From positions 24,698,201 through 24,762,200 of the forward strand of contig NW_020653945.1 of assembly GCF_003589595.1 (NCBI RefSeq): 64,000 nt of DNA, written 5' to 3'. Positions 54,778 to 64,000 of this stretch are shown here, in pieces. The notes beneath the pieces are model-generated. The model saw only the letters and a list, made by a program, of their open reading frames with translations. It was not told the DNA's origin and searched no databases. The position numbers were made by a program, and so were the translations under genes. This DNA comes from Hyposmocoma kahamanoa (Eukaryota > Arthropoda > Insecta > Lepidoptera > Cosmopterigidae). How positions within the stretch are numbered: the first letter of the stretch is position 1; each line of letters starts with the position of its first letter.

Positions 54778-55015
54778 AGTAGTAGTAAAGCTTCTTGTGA
54801 AAGAGGCTTAAATCGTAAAGATCTGAGGAACACTGCCACTGCACCTGTCACCCTGAGACATAAGTTGAAAAGTCCCATGTGCCCGTAATAACACTACCCC
54901 TTTACCCTTCAAAACCGGAACGCGGTAATGCTGACATTACTGCTAAGCGGCAGATACAGGTAAGGTGGCAGTATGTCCTCGAACGAACTCTTTTGCAAGG
55001 AGCTCTAGTACTACT
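54778..55015 (-). repeat. RepG copy, rearranged
   Basis: Most of it is inverse RepG (GTCACCCTGAGACATAAGTT to TTGCAAGGAGCTCTAGTAC). However, its first ~45 bases carry a plus-strand start (AGCTTCTTGTGAAAGAGGC) joined to inverse 3' sequence, so the copy is a small inversion or a fusion of two copies. Confidence 0.7.
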
Positions 55016-55221
55016 AAAATTTTAAACTTCGTAAGTTACAATTGATCACTTTACAATGTTAGTAATGTACAATCGAATTATAAGCACGTCACTTGCAGTT
55101 GCTTCCCACCTTATGCTTAATGTTCCATGTTTCTGTGGAACATCTCAGATGTGTGGCAACCTGCCACCTGTGCTTCGAAATTATGCTCTACCTCGTAAAG
55201 ATCCAGCCTATAAATTGAAAC

Positions 55222-55454
55222 CAGTAAGGCTAGTACAACAGACGCGACAACAACGCGATTTGCGCGAGAGCGACATAAAACGTGAGATACTCTATGTGAG
55301 AATAGCAGTATCTGGCGTTTTTTTTATTTTTTATTTTTATTTATTTACTTATTTGAATCAGCCAGCTTATGGCCCATATAATAGCGCAATCTGGTGTCGT
55401 ACATTTTTTATGTCGCTCTCGCGCAAGTTGCACCCTGTCGTGCTAGCCCTACAG
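55222..55454. mobile_element. hAT-like inverted-repeat element
   Basis: CAGTAAGGCTAGTACAACAG on the left and CTAGCCCTACAG on the right are near-inverse. Inside, TTGCGCGAGAGCGACATAAA and ATGTCGCTCTCGCGCAAG extend the arms to ~50 bp. CAGTRGGGCTAG-type ends suggest hAT. I find no 8-bp duplication. The frame 55056-55475 spans it and is not a gene. Confidence 0.65.
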
Positions 55455-56025
55455 AAATCTATCTTTTTCTATTGATATTTTACTAAACAGCATACTGCAA
55501 AGACTAGAGGTTACCAATGTTTATATATTTTAACCATTATACGTGATTATTACAGCTCACTAGCCAGCAGACAGTTTTGTTTAATTTGTACGTGTACGTG
55601 CATGCTCGCGTGCATGTAGTGTGTGGATGTTAAATGATTAGAAGCACCGCAATAGGCTTCGCAGTGTCAAAGAAAACTGTAACAATCAATTGAATATAAT
55701 TAGTATGTTTACAGCATGAATATTGCGGAGCTTTTAAATATATATATATACACAACTATATATAATGATTTAAATTGTTATATACGAGTAAATAACTACT
55801 CTGAAACCGTAGAAAAACAATTACTTTTTGCTACTCTTTTTGTTTTGACCATTTATTAGGTGTAAAGGTCGTCTCATTGATGATAAATATTAATTATTTT
55901 TTTGCGAATTGCAAAAATTTGTACGCATATTTCAAATGCTTAAATATACAGCTTAATCATAGGAGAACTGTAGAAGATCTCCAAATATTTAAAACAGGTT
56001 TTTTCCGATCACACACAAATGTCCA
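55455..56025. other. No gene; alternating purine-pyrimidine stretch
   Basis: GTACGTGTACGTGCATGC, then CGCGTGCATG (55589-55616), and (TA)n at 55735-55750. Nothing coding. Confidence 0.4.
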
Positions 56026-56240
56026 CGTCTGCAAAGTGATAACTTTTCAGGAGTTCTAAGGGGCACGAGACGGGCGCAGGACCCGTCGTGGTGTGTTATC
56101 CTCGATGTAAATACACGGAATCACAACAGCCGCGCTCCTTACCTGATACGTGCCCGACTCGCACCCGTTTTCTATGTGTTTCACGATTTAGAGATTCTAC
56201 GAACGAAATTACTCGATAATTTGTTTATGCTTAAGTAGGA
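56026..56240. repeat. Retroposon fragment split by a GC-rich insert
   Basis: GTCTGCAAAGTGATAACTTT at the left and GATTTAGAGATTCTACGAAC, then GAAATTACTCG at the right, match the repeat at 30810-31340. Between them, 56060-56180 is a GC-rich insert with GGGCACGAGACGGG and GTGCCCGACTCGCACCC at its ends. Confidence 0.45.
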
Positions 56241-56314
56241 GAGTTACAAAATGTTACATACACATAATATGTAAGGTCGGCGGACTAAAGCACATAAGTA
56301 AAAAAAAAAGTGCT

Positions 56315-56515
56315 TCAAGTACGACTAAAAAGTCGTTGAAAAAACCAAATACGACAACAAGCACATAAAAAAATTCGTGAGGTCCGCTGAGTCGTTCCGT
56401 GGCTTAGTTGGTATAGCGTCTGGCACGGTATGCTAGAAGACGTCGGTTCGAATCCGGTCGGATCGAAGGAATTTTATAACAAACTAGTGAAGTATTTCAC
56501 AAAACATAATTGAAT
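56315..56515 (+). repeat. SINE-A, best-preserved copy
   Basis: Leader ACTAAAAAGTCGTTGAAAAA, box A TGGCTTAGTTGGTATAGCG, box B GGTTCGAATCCGG, then the 3' part with CTAGTGAAGTATTTCACAAA. The middle GTGTTCGATCTTTG segment is missing here. Confidence 0.85.
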
Positions 56516-56539
56516 ATCAATTTTTTTATGTAGCTACTT

Positions 56540-57113
56540 GGTCTGGATTATCATCCAACCTCAACTTTGGGCGATACATCGAGTGCTTGGCAAAAACTGC
56601 TGCCAGAAAACTAGGCATGCTTTACAAGGTCAGGCACATTTTTTATAGCACAAATTCGATTCTGTATGGAGTACTGCTGTCACCTTTAGGACGGCTCTGC
56701 CCATTACCAGTTAGCTGCCTTGGACTCGGTGGAGCGAAAAGTAAAGAGACTTATTAACAATAATTCTCTTGTAGAGTCGAAGCTTCAAAATCTCGACCAT
56801 CGCAGAAAAGTAGCCTGCTTGTCGGTTTTCTATCGGATACATTTCGGGGAGTGTGCGCAGGAAGTTTTCAATTTGGTTCCGCCCTCACCGTTCCTCCTTC
56901 GGATGACTAGAAGGAGCACTCCATTCTTATGTCGTTGATATTCCACGTATTCGCACTAAGCGCTTTGCTTCCTCCTTTCTGATGCGTACGGCAAAGGAAT
57001 GGAAAGCTCTATCTGTATTTCCCGAAAAGTATAATTTGGGGCTATTCAAGGCTAGAGTGAATAGGCATTTTTTAGGTAAACGCGTCCCCATCGTCGGTCA
57101 CATCGTCGCTTAA
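56540..57113 (+). pseudogene. C-terminus of a Jockey/CR1-type LINE reverse transcriptase
   Basis: Pieces in order: SNLNFGRYIECLAKTAARKL (56555), then SVERKVKRLINNN and LDHRRKVACLSVFYRIHFGE, CAQEVFNLVPPSPF in one frame (56720-56938), then VDIPRIRTKRFASSFLMRTA, KEW, and EKYNLGLFKARVNRHFLGKR to a stop at 57113. This is the thumb and C-terminal region; the catalytic FADD region lies upstream and is missing. Two or three frameshifts occur. The 3' untranslated part starts ACATCAGGTGAGATTGTGGCC. The same family left the fragment at 4745-5225. Confidence 0.8.
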
Positions 57114-57416
57114 CATCAGGTGAGATTGTGGCCAAGCGTGTGGCTATTATATTTTTTTTTGTGTTGTTTTTAGTGTTGGAAGTTAAATAACCTCTAGAAT
57201 AAAGTAAAAAATTTGTGAAGTAACAAATGAATTTGACTTATGTGCTTTAGCCGGTAGATGTATTAATTTAAACAAATGACGTTGGATTTTGACTTATGTG
57301 CTTTAGTTTGCCGACCCTAGACATTATGTTTCATGTAATTTGTGTTGTTTTTATGAGTTTTGTATGATACAAGCAATTTTAACATATGACCGCATGTGCC
57401 TTTATTATACGAACAT
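57114..57416. other. LINE 3' flank and unassigned DNA
   Basis: The first ~50 bp are the LINE 3' untranslated end. After that GACTTATGTGCTTTAG occurs twice (57234 and 57291), about 57 bp apart. Confidence 0.4.
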
Positions 57417-57650
57417 GTTAGTAGCAGTAGAGGTCATTGTGGAAAACTTCGTTCAGAGTAGTACTGTCACATTACCTATTGCTGTCATCAAGCCATTACT
57501 GTGTTCCGATTCTGAAGGGTAAGGGTGCTGGTTAAATTACAGGCACATGGGACTTGTCAACTTATGTCTCAGGGTGACGGGCGCAGTGGTAGTGCCCTTT
57601 AGATCTTTGCAATTTAAAGCTCTGAGTGGCACTGCAACTGTTATCCACCC
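57417..57650 (+). repeat. RepG copy
   Basis: GTAGCAGTAGAGGTCATTGT, ATTACAGGCACATGGGACTT, CAGGGTGACGGGCGCAGTGG and GCTCTGAGTGGCACTGCAAC. The terminal part is missing. Both open frames here come from the repeat. Confidence 0.75.
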
Positions 57651-57729
57651 GTCCCTTGATGTTATAAAAAAAATTATAAAACTTAACTTGAGGCAGATTT
57701 TTTTTAATACAAGCTTCCTATGCGCTTGC

Positions 57730-57980
57730 GCTTTTACGCGATACGGCAAAAAGTCGTTAATAAAAATAATCAAAACAAGGATCTGCAACAACCATACCTA
57801 CAAGAATTCGTTGGGCCTGCTGGTTCGTTCCGTCGCTCATTTGGGAGAGCGTCGGCCTGGTATGCTGAAGACGCTGGTTCGAATCCAACCGGGTCAAATG
57901 ATTTTTTCTCTGTATTCTATCTTTGTATTAATAATTATATCAACTTAGTGGAGTAATTTCATAAAAAAATAATAGTCTAA
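57730..57980 (+). repeat. SINE-A copy, variant head
   Basis: CGTCGCTCATTTGGGAGAGCG and GCTGGTTCGAATCCAACCGG keep both promoter boxes. The tail reads TATCTTTGTATTAATAATTA, then GTGGAGTAATTTCATAAAAA. It is divergent from the other copies. Confidence 0.75.
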
Positions 57981-58811
57981 TGTAAGGATAGTTTAAATAT
58001 AATTTAATTAAAAAAAAAAGAATACCACTGTAGTAAAACAACGTGGTAGTCACTAAACTGCATATTATAAGTATCCTGTTTGGCGTTTTTCTCCTTAAAA
58101 TTCCCACTTAAAAGAATACAAACTATAAAGTTACATTATATTTAGGTACATTATTCTAAACACGTCTTCCTGGTTTTAAAATGTTAATAAGACTGTTTAC
58201 TGGCGGAGGATCGTCATCAGCTACCAAAGTACAGGGTTGCCCTAGTTTGGGAACTGATTGATGGCTTATCCACTTGTTTTTTTGTCAAATTATGTACACC
58301 ATAATTTGTTTTTATTTGTCGCCTTTTGGTACTTTTTATTAATGTTATTATTAATTTTATTCGAAATAAGTAATCTTACTGAATGTGACTTTAGTGAAAA
58401 TTGATATCCAAGCTCTTGAAGACGACAAAGAAAGTTAGCCATACAAATCAGCGGCTAAACCTTACAAGTGAACAAAGTTGAACTTCTGATTTTCGTATCT
58501 ACACTTCCGTTGTCAGTACCCACATCGGATGCTCTAGCTAAAGTTTCCAGTTTCAAACTAGAGAGCGAGCTCAATTTACTTTATTATTTAATTGAACCTC
58601 AACTTTCATCATTTGTCACCCCTGATTAATGCAAAGATAGTGCAGTTAAATTGAATGCAAAAGATGAACTCCAATTTCTTTGAAATTCCGCACACCTGAG
58701 GCTGAAGAAATATTTCTAGATCATTATCAAGTTTGTTTATTAGTAGATTAATTAAAATATAAGAATGTTTTAACTACCCTGTATCTTGTCCATTTAACGC
58801 TTACGGTCATT
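57981..58811. other. No recognised feature
   Basis: Unassigned, AT-rich, no open frame. Confidence 0.4.
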
Positions 58812-59490
58812 TTTAACCGACCGACCGGAGGAGGTTCTCAATTCGACTGTATGCTCTTTTTTTTGTATGGATGTTACGCGATAACTCCGGTATTTGTGAA
58901 CCGATTTTCATGATTCATTTTTTGTTGGAAAGGGGGTACTTCCATAGTGGTTCCATTTCATTTTGAAGAAAATCATCCACCTTTAAGGGTGGCTGGTCAC
59001 GCATGAAGATTCATTTTTATAAATAGCGCCTAACTTTAATTTAGGAGCAATTATTTTAATGGTTGATTTTACTATTTCTCCAATTCAAGGCGTTTTTCTC
59101 TCGATATACTTTGAGTAGTGAGAACCGATTATCATTATCTCCAGTGTCAAGTCCTGTATAGTGGCGAACTAGGGGATATTTCAATAAAACTTAGCAAATA
59201 GACATTGACTTACAATTATATGGACGTCGGGTCCGCGCTAAAAAGTGTCCGCACTTGTAAGGCGCTAAAATCGTATACAGAGCGCGACACTCCGCTTTAG
59301 TCTTCATTTGTTCTACGGACAGCGCGATACTGCGATGACATAACAATTTAAATTTCGAATAGGTTGACTTGGGACATTTTTTTCGTGGTTTTTGTATTAG
59401 ACCCGTCGTCCATTTATTTGTAAGTCAATGCAAATAGACGTAATTTTGAGGTCGATTTTTTTAGTACTCTGTACTGAGATTATATTATGA
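58812..59490 (+). repeat. RepT, longest copy, split by MITE-1
   Basis: It begins TTTAACCGACCGACCGGAGG, runs through GTTACGCGATAACTCCGG, GGTGGCTGGTCACGCATGAA, GGCGCTATTTAT (inverse) and ACTTAGCAAATAGA, and after the MITE resumes CAAATAGACGTAATTTTGAG to GGTCGATTTTTTTAGTACTC. Confidence 0.85.
59203..59430. mobile_element. MITE-1, 228-bp deletion variant
   Basis: Ends CATTGACTTACAATTATATGG and the inverse. Perfect duplication CAAATAGA (59195-59202 and 59431-59438). The empty site is seen in the RepT copies at 13.25 and 22.6 kb (inverse). It is nearly identical to 25467-25694. Confidence 0.92.
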
Positions 59491-60300
59491 TAACTAGTAA
59501 TTTTAGAATAGAATAGAATGCAATTATATAGGTACTTATTTAAATTACATCACATTTGAAATTACATCACAAAATATGCAATTATATCACATAAAATGCA
59601 AAATGACTTCAAAGTCGATATTATCTCAAATAGCTTTGGTTGTTTCCGCATAACAGTCAAAGTGTTGAATTAATCACTAGAAGAAATACGGTGTGAAAAC
59701 ACGATTCCTTAAAATTTTAAATTTACAAAAAAAAGACAAACTTTCCTGGAAATTTTACAAGAAAACCGCTATATTCAATAGGTGTAGCGCTGGTGTGCGT
59801 AGAAATTGAGACGCAGACGGAAAGCGCACAAGGCGTATATTAGATACACGACGAAACAAACAGGTATGCAGCTAGGGACCCAGCTGTATGTCTCACTAGC
59901 GTGAAAGCACACAGTTCAGTGCCAAAACTTTAGAACAGCAGTAATAGGACCGAATCGTCTCAACAACTTGAGTGCCGTTCAGTGCCGTATCAATGCGGTA
60001 GTGGTGCATTGGCCGCTGATGGCCTTTACTGCGCCACCGGAGAAAAAGGGCGAGCTGAAGGCTCATAACCCCTAAGATAAACTTAAAGCTAAGTAGCGAG
60101 CCTGAGGGCGCCCAAGTGGGCACGGACCTCGGCTCAGGGCGCTACTGGAGACTTCCGCCAGAAGGGCGTGCTGTAGGAGAGCATCAATAATTCAAAACAT
60201 ATGAGGTTACTTATACTATTGGAGTTAACAAAACGATAGCGCGTTTCAGAGTACAACTAATGCCATCTAGCGGTGGCGCGATGAAACTATTGGTGGGTTG
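59491..60300. other. Unassigned, with a repeat shared with 14920-15115
   Basis: 60060-60190 matches 14.9 kb as noted there. The frame 59896-60123 (minus) lies in this repeat. The rest is AT-rich. Confidence 0.45.
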
Positions 60301-60317
60301 AGGTTATAGTTGTTACA

Positions 60318-61978
60318 CTTAGAATAATAACGCATAGAAACCTAGCCCGCACACGCTAAGTGAGGCAAATTGTAGGACGCCGTATAGGCCTACATGAGCG
60401 AGCGGGCAGTCAGTGCTCAAGGTCAAGTTGTACCGCAAACAGCTCAAAGATTTTTGCTAAAAATGACGATATGTGCGGTAATTGAGTTTAAAAATGGATC
60501 AGACAAACATAAAATAGACACTAACATCACATTCCACAAGGAAGTAACGCGTTTCAACTTGTATTTTTATGTAAATATTCACTAAAACAGAAAATTAATT
60601 TCGTTGCAACAAGATACGAAAATGTTGCAAAGTAACGGGTTTTTTCTCCCCATTTTGCTATTCTGTTTCAAAATAATTATATTACGTAATTTTTTGAGAA
60701 TAGGCAATATCGCGGCGGTTGCAAAATTTCTACAAATGTACACCGCCGCAACAACATTGTCGGGAATTTACGTTACCTATTTCTACGAAATATATTTAGT
60801 ATTTGCCTTCATTAGTTTCATGTGAAAAATCATTATTCTTGTTCATCATACACTCATTTTAAAAAATTGTCTTGGCCAGACTCAAAAGTTCGTAACTAAA
60901 ATTATTTCAGGGAACTAACACTGACTAAAAAGTCATCGTCAGTTCTCCGAAATCGTGTATAAATAACTTTCAGGTTCAGGTTCTTTATTGTTATCGTGTA
61001 CTTTTCATGTAAACATATCCACAGATAATATCAGGCTATTCATATGTATATTCAAATTCGATAGTCGCACTTAAACTCGCATGTAGGTTTTTCAAAAATG
61101 TATTTTTGGTATACCATAAGGAAATGGCATGTATATCTGAAGACAAGATAGCGGGCAAGACTTCTAATTCTTCTTCTTCTAATTCTTCGCCATCTTGGAT
61201 TTAGAAATATGTGCTACATTCGGAATGAGCAGCCCCAAATACCTTGAAAACGACACCCAACTTGCTATTATTCGAAAAATCGTGCCCGCCATCTTGAATT
61301 TAGGAATTAGTGCCATATCCTTAATGAGCACCCCCAAATACCTCGAAAACGACACCCAACTTGCTATTATTTGAAAAGTCATGTCCGCCATCTTGAATTT
61401 AGAAATAAGTGCTATATTCTTAATGAGCACCCCCAAATACCTCGAAAATGATACCCATATTGCATTTATTTCAAAAGTCGTGTCCGCCATCTTGGATTTA
61501 GAAATAAATGCCATATTCTTGATGAGCACCTCGAATACCTCGAAAATGATTCCCATTTTGCGTGTCCGCCATCTTGGATTTAGAAATGAGAAAAGTCGTG
61601 TCCGCCTTCGTGTATTCAGATATAAATGCCATTTCCATAAGGATTACCAAAAATAAATTTTTGAAAATTCCTGTCACTTGATGTTGTCGATCAACAGTAA
61701 CGATCGACAAAATCGAGCATATCTGTAGGCACCTGATCGAGATTGTCGATCGACAAAATCGAGCAAATCTGTAGGCACCTTTAACTTGATGAGTTAGGCA
61801 AGATACAATTTCCCCACTTTTGAGGGAAATGTTATTCCATGGCATCATTATTTGTATATTTGTGTGCGTGCCTACGAGCGTAAATACATGTTGCTTACGC
61901 CTATATGAATTTGATTTTTGCCTCATTTGTGACAGTTCGTTTGATATGAAACTATCATTCTATGCGCTATTATTCTAG
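60318..61978. mobile_element. MITE-2, 1661-bp copy with minisatellite
   Basis: Ends CTTAGAATAATAACGCATAG and CTATTATTCTAG, with a perfect duplication TTGTTACA (60310-60317 and 61979-61986). The left ~750 bp match 26254-27010 with few changes. The part before the minisatellite is ~160 bp shorter than in the 26-kb copy. No transposase. Confidence 0.9.
61189..61590. repeat. 99-bp minisatellite inside MITE-2
   Basis: The landmark GCCATCTTG occurs at 61189, 61288, 61387, 61486 and 61568, i.e. periods 99, 99, 99 and a final 82. There is one more unit than in the 26-kb copy. The frames 61179-61926 are products of the repeat. Confidence 0.9.
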
Positions 61979-61989
61979 TTGTTACATAG

Positions 61990-62310
61990 GTACTTTACAT
62001 TACCAATGATTTTTTTTTATATCGACTGAACTAAATGGAAGACGTGTGTTGTATACGATATACATTTTTCGAATAGCTGTAATTACGTTTGTAAATAAAT
62101 AAATTCTGAAAATCCCTGCCGCTTCCCCTAAGCAAAATGAATTTTTTTAGCACGGGAAAAATTTCAATTCCAAAGAAATTTGGCTCTGAATGCTAGAGAA
62201 ATGCCACGGCTAGACCACTACCCTACACACGTGTAGTTGCATCCAATATCGTTGGCATGGGCAATCCAACCCGTTGACAACAACGGCTAGGATGCTATTA
62301 GCCCTGGCAA
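61990..62310. other. No recognised feature
   Basis: Unassigned DNA between the MITE-2 and the LINE tail. Confidence 0.4.
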
Positions 62311-62334
62311 GTCAAAGTCAAAGTCAAAGTCAAA
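62311..62334 (-). repeat. AAGTCA hexanucleotide run at a LINE 3' end
   Basis: Four copies of AAGTCA directly follow (on the minus strand) the 3' untranslated part of the LINE below, as expected of a LINE with a microsatellite tail. Confidence 0.8.
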
Positions 62335-62491
62335 GATGATTTATTCCATAGGTAAAATAAATTTACACTTGAAAACGTCACATTTAAGGTACTGCTCGTT
62401 CACTATGCTGACCTCCCTGAGAAGAACGAGCAAGAAACTCTAGGGATTGCTCTTTTCAAATAAACTTAAATGCTATGGAATACATTTTGAA

Positions 62492-63552
62492 TCAAATTTG
62501 TGTGGATTCTGGAGCCATGTCGTCTTTCCATACATCTTTATCTAACACGTAGTCTTCAATTTTGTAATATGCTTTTTCGATCAAAATATTTTTAATGTAC
62601 TTTTTAAACTTAGGAAATGATAAACTTAATATATGCTCCGGAATCTTATTGTAAAAACGTATACAGTTCCCCATAAAAGAGTTGTTTACCTTGGTTAAAC
62701 GAAATCGTGGTACCATGAGTTTGGACTTAGCTCTAAGGTTAATATTATGGATATCTTCTTTCTTATTGAAATTATGTATATTTTTACGGGCATATAAAAT
62801 ATTTGAGTAAATGTACTGTGATGCCACAGTCATGATACCAGTCTCCTTAAACTTTTCTCTGAGAGATACCCGAGAGCCTAGACGGTACACAGAACGAATC
62901 GCTCGTTTTTGCAATACAAATATGGTTTGAATATCTGCCGCTTTACCCCACATGAGAATCCCGTAGGACATTATACTATGGAAGTAACTAAAGTAAACTA
63001 GTCTAGCAGTACTAACATCGGTAAGCTCACGTATTCTGCGGACTGCGTATGCAGCGGAGCTTAATCTGTTGGCCAGGGACGATATATGTGGAAACCACTG
63101 AAGTTTACTATCTAAGGTCACTCCCAAGAAGACTGCTTTATTAACAAGGTCTAACTTTTCTCCGTTTATTTCTATGCTTGGACTAGTCGATTTTACGTTA
63201 GGTAATTCAAATTTAACACATTTTGTCTTCTTGGCATTAAGCAATAAATTGTTAGCATTAAACCAATAAACTACTTTAGAGAGGGTATCATTAATACGGT
63301 CATAGTTAATGTCATGTCTGTCTGTTTTAAAAATCAAGGATGTGTCATCAGCAAACAACACTATTTCGCAATGGTCCTTAACAAAGAATGGCAGATCATT
63401 AATATAAATCAGAAATAAGAAAGGTCCAAGTATTGAGCCCTGCGGAACACCCATTTTTACTGGAGAACCCAAAGAAGTCGCTCCATTTATGCCAGTCACT
63501 AAGTCACTACCAGTTATAGTTTTTATGAAACACCTACGGAAAGTGGGTCATT
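62492..63552 (-). pseudogene. 5'-truncated LINE reverse transcriptase (Jockey/CR1-like)
   Basis: An uninterrupted frame runs from an upstream TGA near 63552 to the stop at 62492. It starts inside the reverse-transcriptase domain; the first possible start is GTG at 63499, so no proper initiation is visible. Counting from there: GVPQGSILGPFLFLIYINDL at 17-36, the catalytic FADD at 49-52, NNLLLNAKKTK near 82-92, FLGVTLDSKLQW near 124-135, then the thumb and C-terminus with SYGILMWG and VLQKRAIRSVYRLG, ending in KAYYKIEDYVLDKD. The endonuclease and the front of the reverse transcriptase are missing. About 350 codons without a stop suggest a fairly recent insertion. Confidence 0.88.
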
Positions 63553-64000
63553 AATGCCAGCGCAAACCATTGCGTTCGTCAATGTATGTTCGAAATCAGT
63601 CTCAAGAGCATTCAAATTTATATCCTAATTCAGTGAAATAGCATAAAATTTAATGTCCTCTGCCTTGTTGTGAGTCAGAAAGCACGTCCTATCTTTCGTA
63701 CTAAAATGCGTGAGGAAAAAGTGTATGAAGATTCTTTTCTAACGTGCTGTTTTTTTATTTTGTTTAATAAACTACAAAAAGTTTTCACTCCAGTTCGCTA
63801 ATGATATTGGCCCCTTGCCTTTCCTGATCAATAACTTAAAAAAAGAACCAAGTGATAAACGCGCGCGCGGGAATTTCTTGCAATTTTCAATTCGTGTTTA
63901 CTTTATAGATTTTATTCAAAATGTCGTCGAGCGATAGTGAAGATTTTATGATGCTGCTATAAAAATAAGAAATTGCCCAACCAATGATTGAGAACCTATT
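63553..64000. other. Unassigned window end
   Basis: At 63921 an ATG in good context (CAAAATG) opens MSSSDSEDFMMLL and then stops. Some DNA transposase proteins begin with a Ser/Asp-rich stretch like this, but 13 codons are too little to assign. A GCGCGCGCG run lies at 63860-63869. Confidence 0.3.

Noticed and set aside
56395..56475. Possible tRNA gene with TGGCTTAGTTGG and GGTTCGAATCC
   Set aside because: A shared 5' leader and 3' tail with three other copies shows SINE-A; no closed cloverleaf.
61179..61926. Minus-strand frames with a repeated 33-residue unit
   Set aside because: The 99-bp minisatellite keeps frames open; the same unit in the 26-kb copy is frame-broken, and no start context or domain exists.

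Overview
This window reads as nuclear DNA of an insect, most likely a moth or butterfly. It is AT-rich, has a 400-base N gap (38197-38596), and is filled with tRNA-headed SINEs, truncated non-LTR retrotransposons and short inverted-repeat elements. Several of these I associate with lepidopteran genomes from memory; this is recognition, not a database match. I see no convincing host gene, no intact tRNA or rRNA gene, and no bacterial-type operon, CRISPR array or origin. The only long open frames belong to transposable elements. Many short open frames start at GTG or TTG or lie inside repeats and are not treated as genes.

Layout. 0-9 kb: an inverted SINE-A pair, a small TA-flanked MITE, a MITE-2 copy, a SINE-B, a MITE-5 copy split by a reverse-transcriptase tail with a 15-bp target duplication, and two more LINE tails. 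9-17 kb: mostly old repeats (RepG, RepT, SINEs) and unassigned AT-rich DNA. 17.2-20.9 kb: the best-preserved object, an LTR retrotransposon with one open Gag-protease frame (18685-20169, minus strand), matching LTRs, a polypurine tract and a GTACT target duplication, inserted into a MITE-1 copy that has its own 8-bp duplication. 21-28.6 kb: inverted-repeat elements, two MITE-1 copies (one inside a MITE-5), and a MITE-2 nested in a MITE-3. 28.9-37 kb: degenerate non-LTR fragments. 38.16-38.64 kb: a TIR element whose interior is the assembly gap. 39.4-48 kb: SINEs, a MITE-3, a mariner N-terminal fragment, a GC-rich TIR element and a SINE split by a poly-A element. 48.6-49.2 kb: a GC-rich tandem block. 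51.9-54.0 kb: an internally deleted piggyBac-like transposase relic split by a MITE-3. 54-64 kb: more SINE, RepG, RepT and LINE pieces, the second large MITE-2 with its 99-bp minisatellite, and a 5'-truncated LINE with a good reverse-transcriptase frame.

The clearest result is the insertion order. At least seven insertions can be timed by exact target-site duplications and, in several cases, checked against an uninterrupted copy elsewhere in the window. The window therefore records layered transposition, not a set of cooperating genes. Local family names used here: MITE-1 (TIR CATTGACTTACAA, 8-bp TSD), MITE-2 (CTTAGAATAATAACGC, 8-bp TSD), MITE-3 (CCGCTCACGCGAT, 4-bp NTAA TSD), MITE-4 (GGAAATGAAAC, TA), MITE-5 (CCGGCACGCTATGATGG), RepT (ACCGACYTCAAAA ends), RepG (GAGCTCCTTGTGAAAG start), SINE-A to SINE-D.
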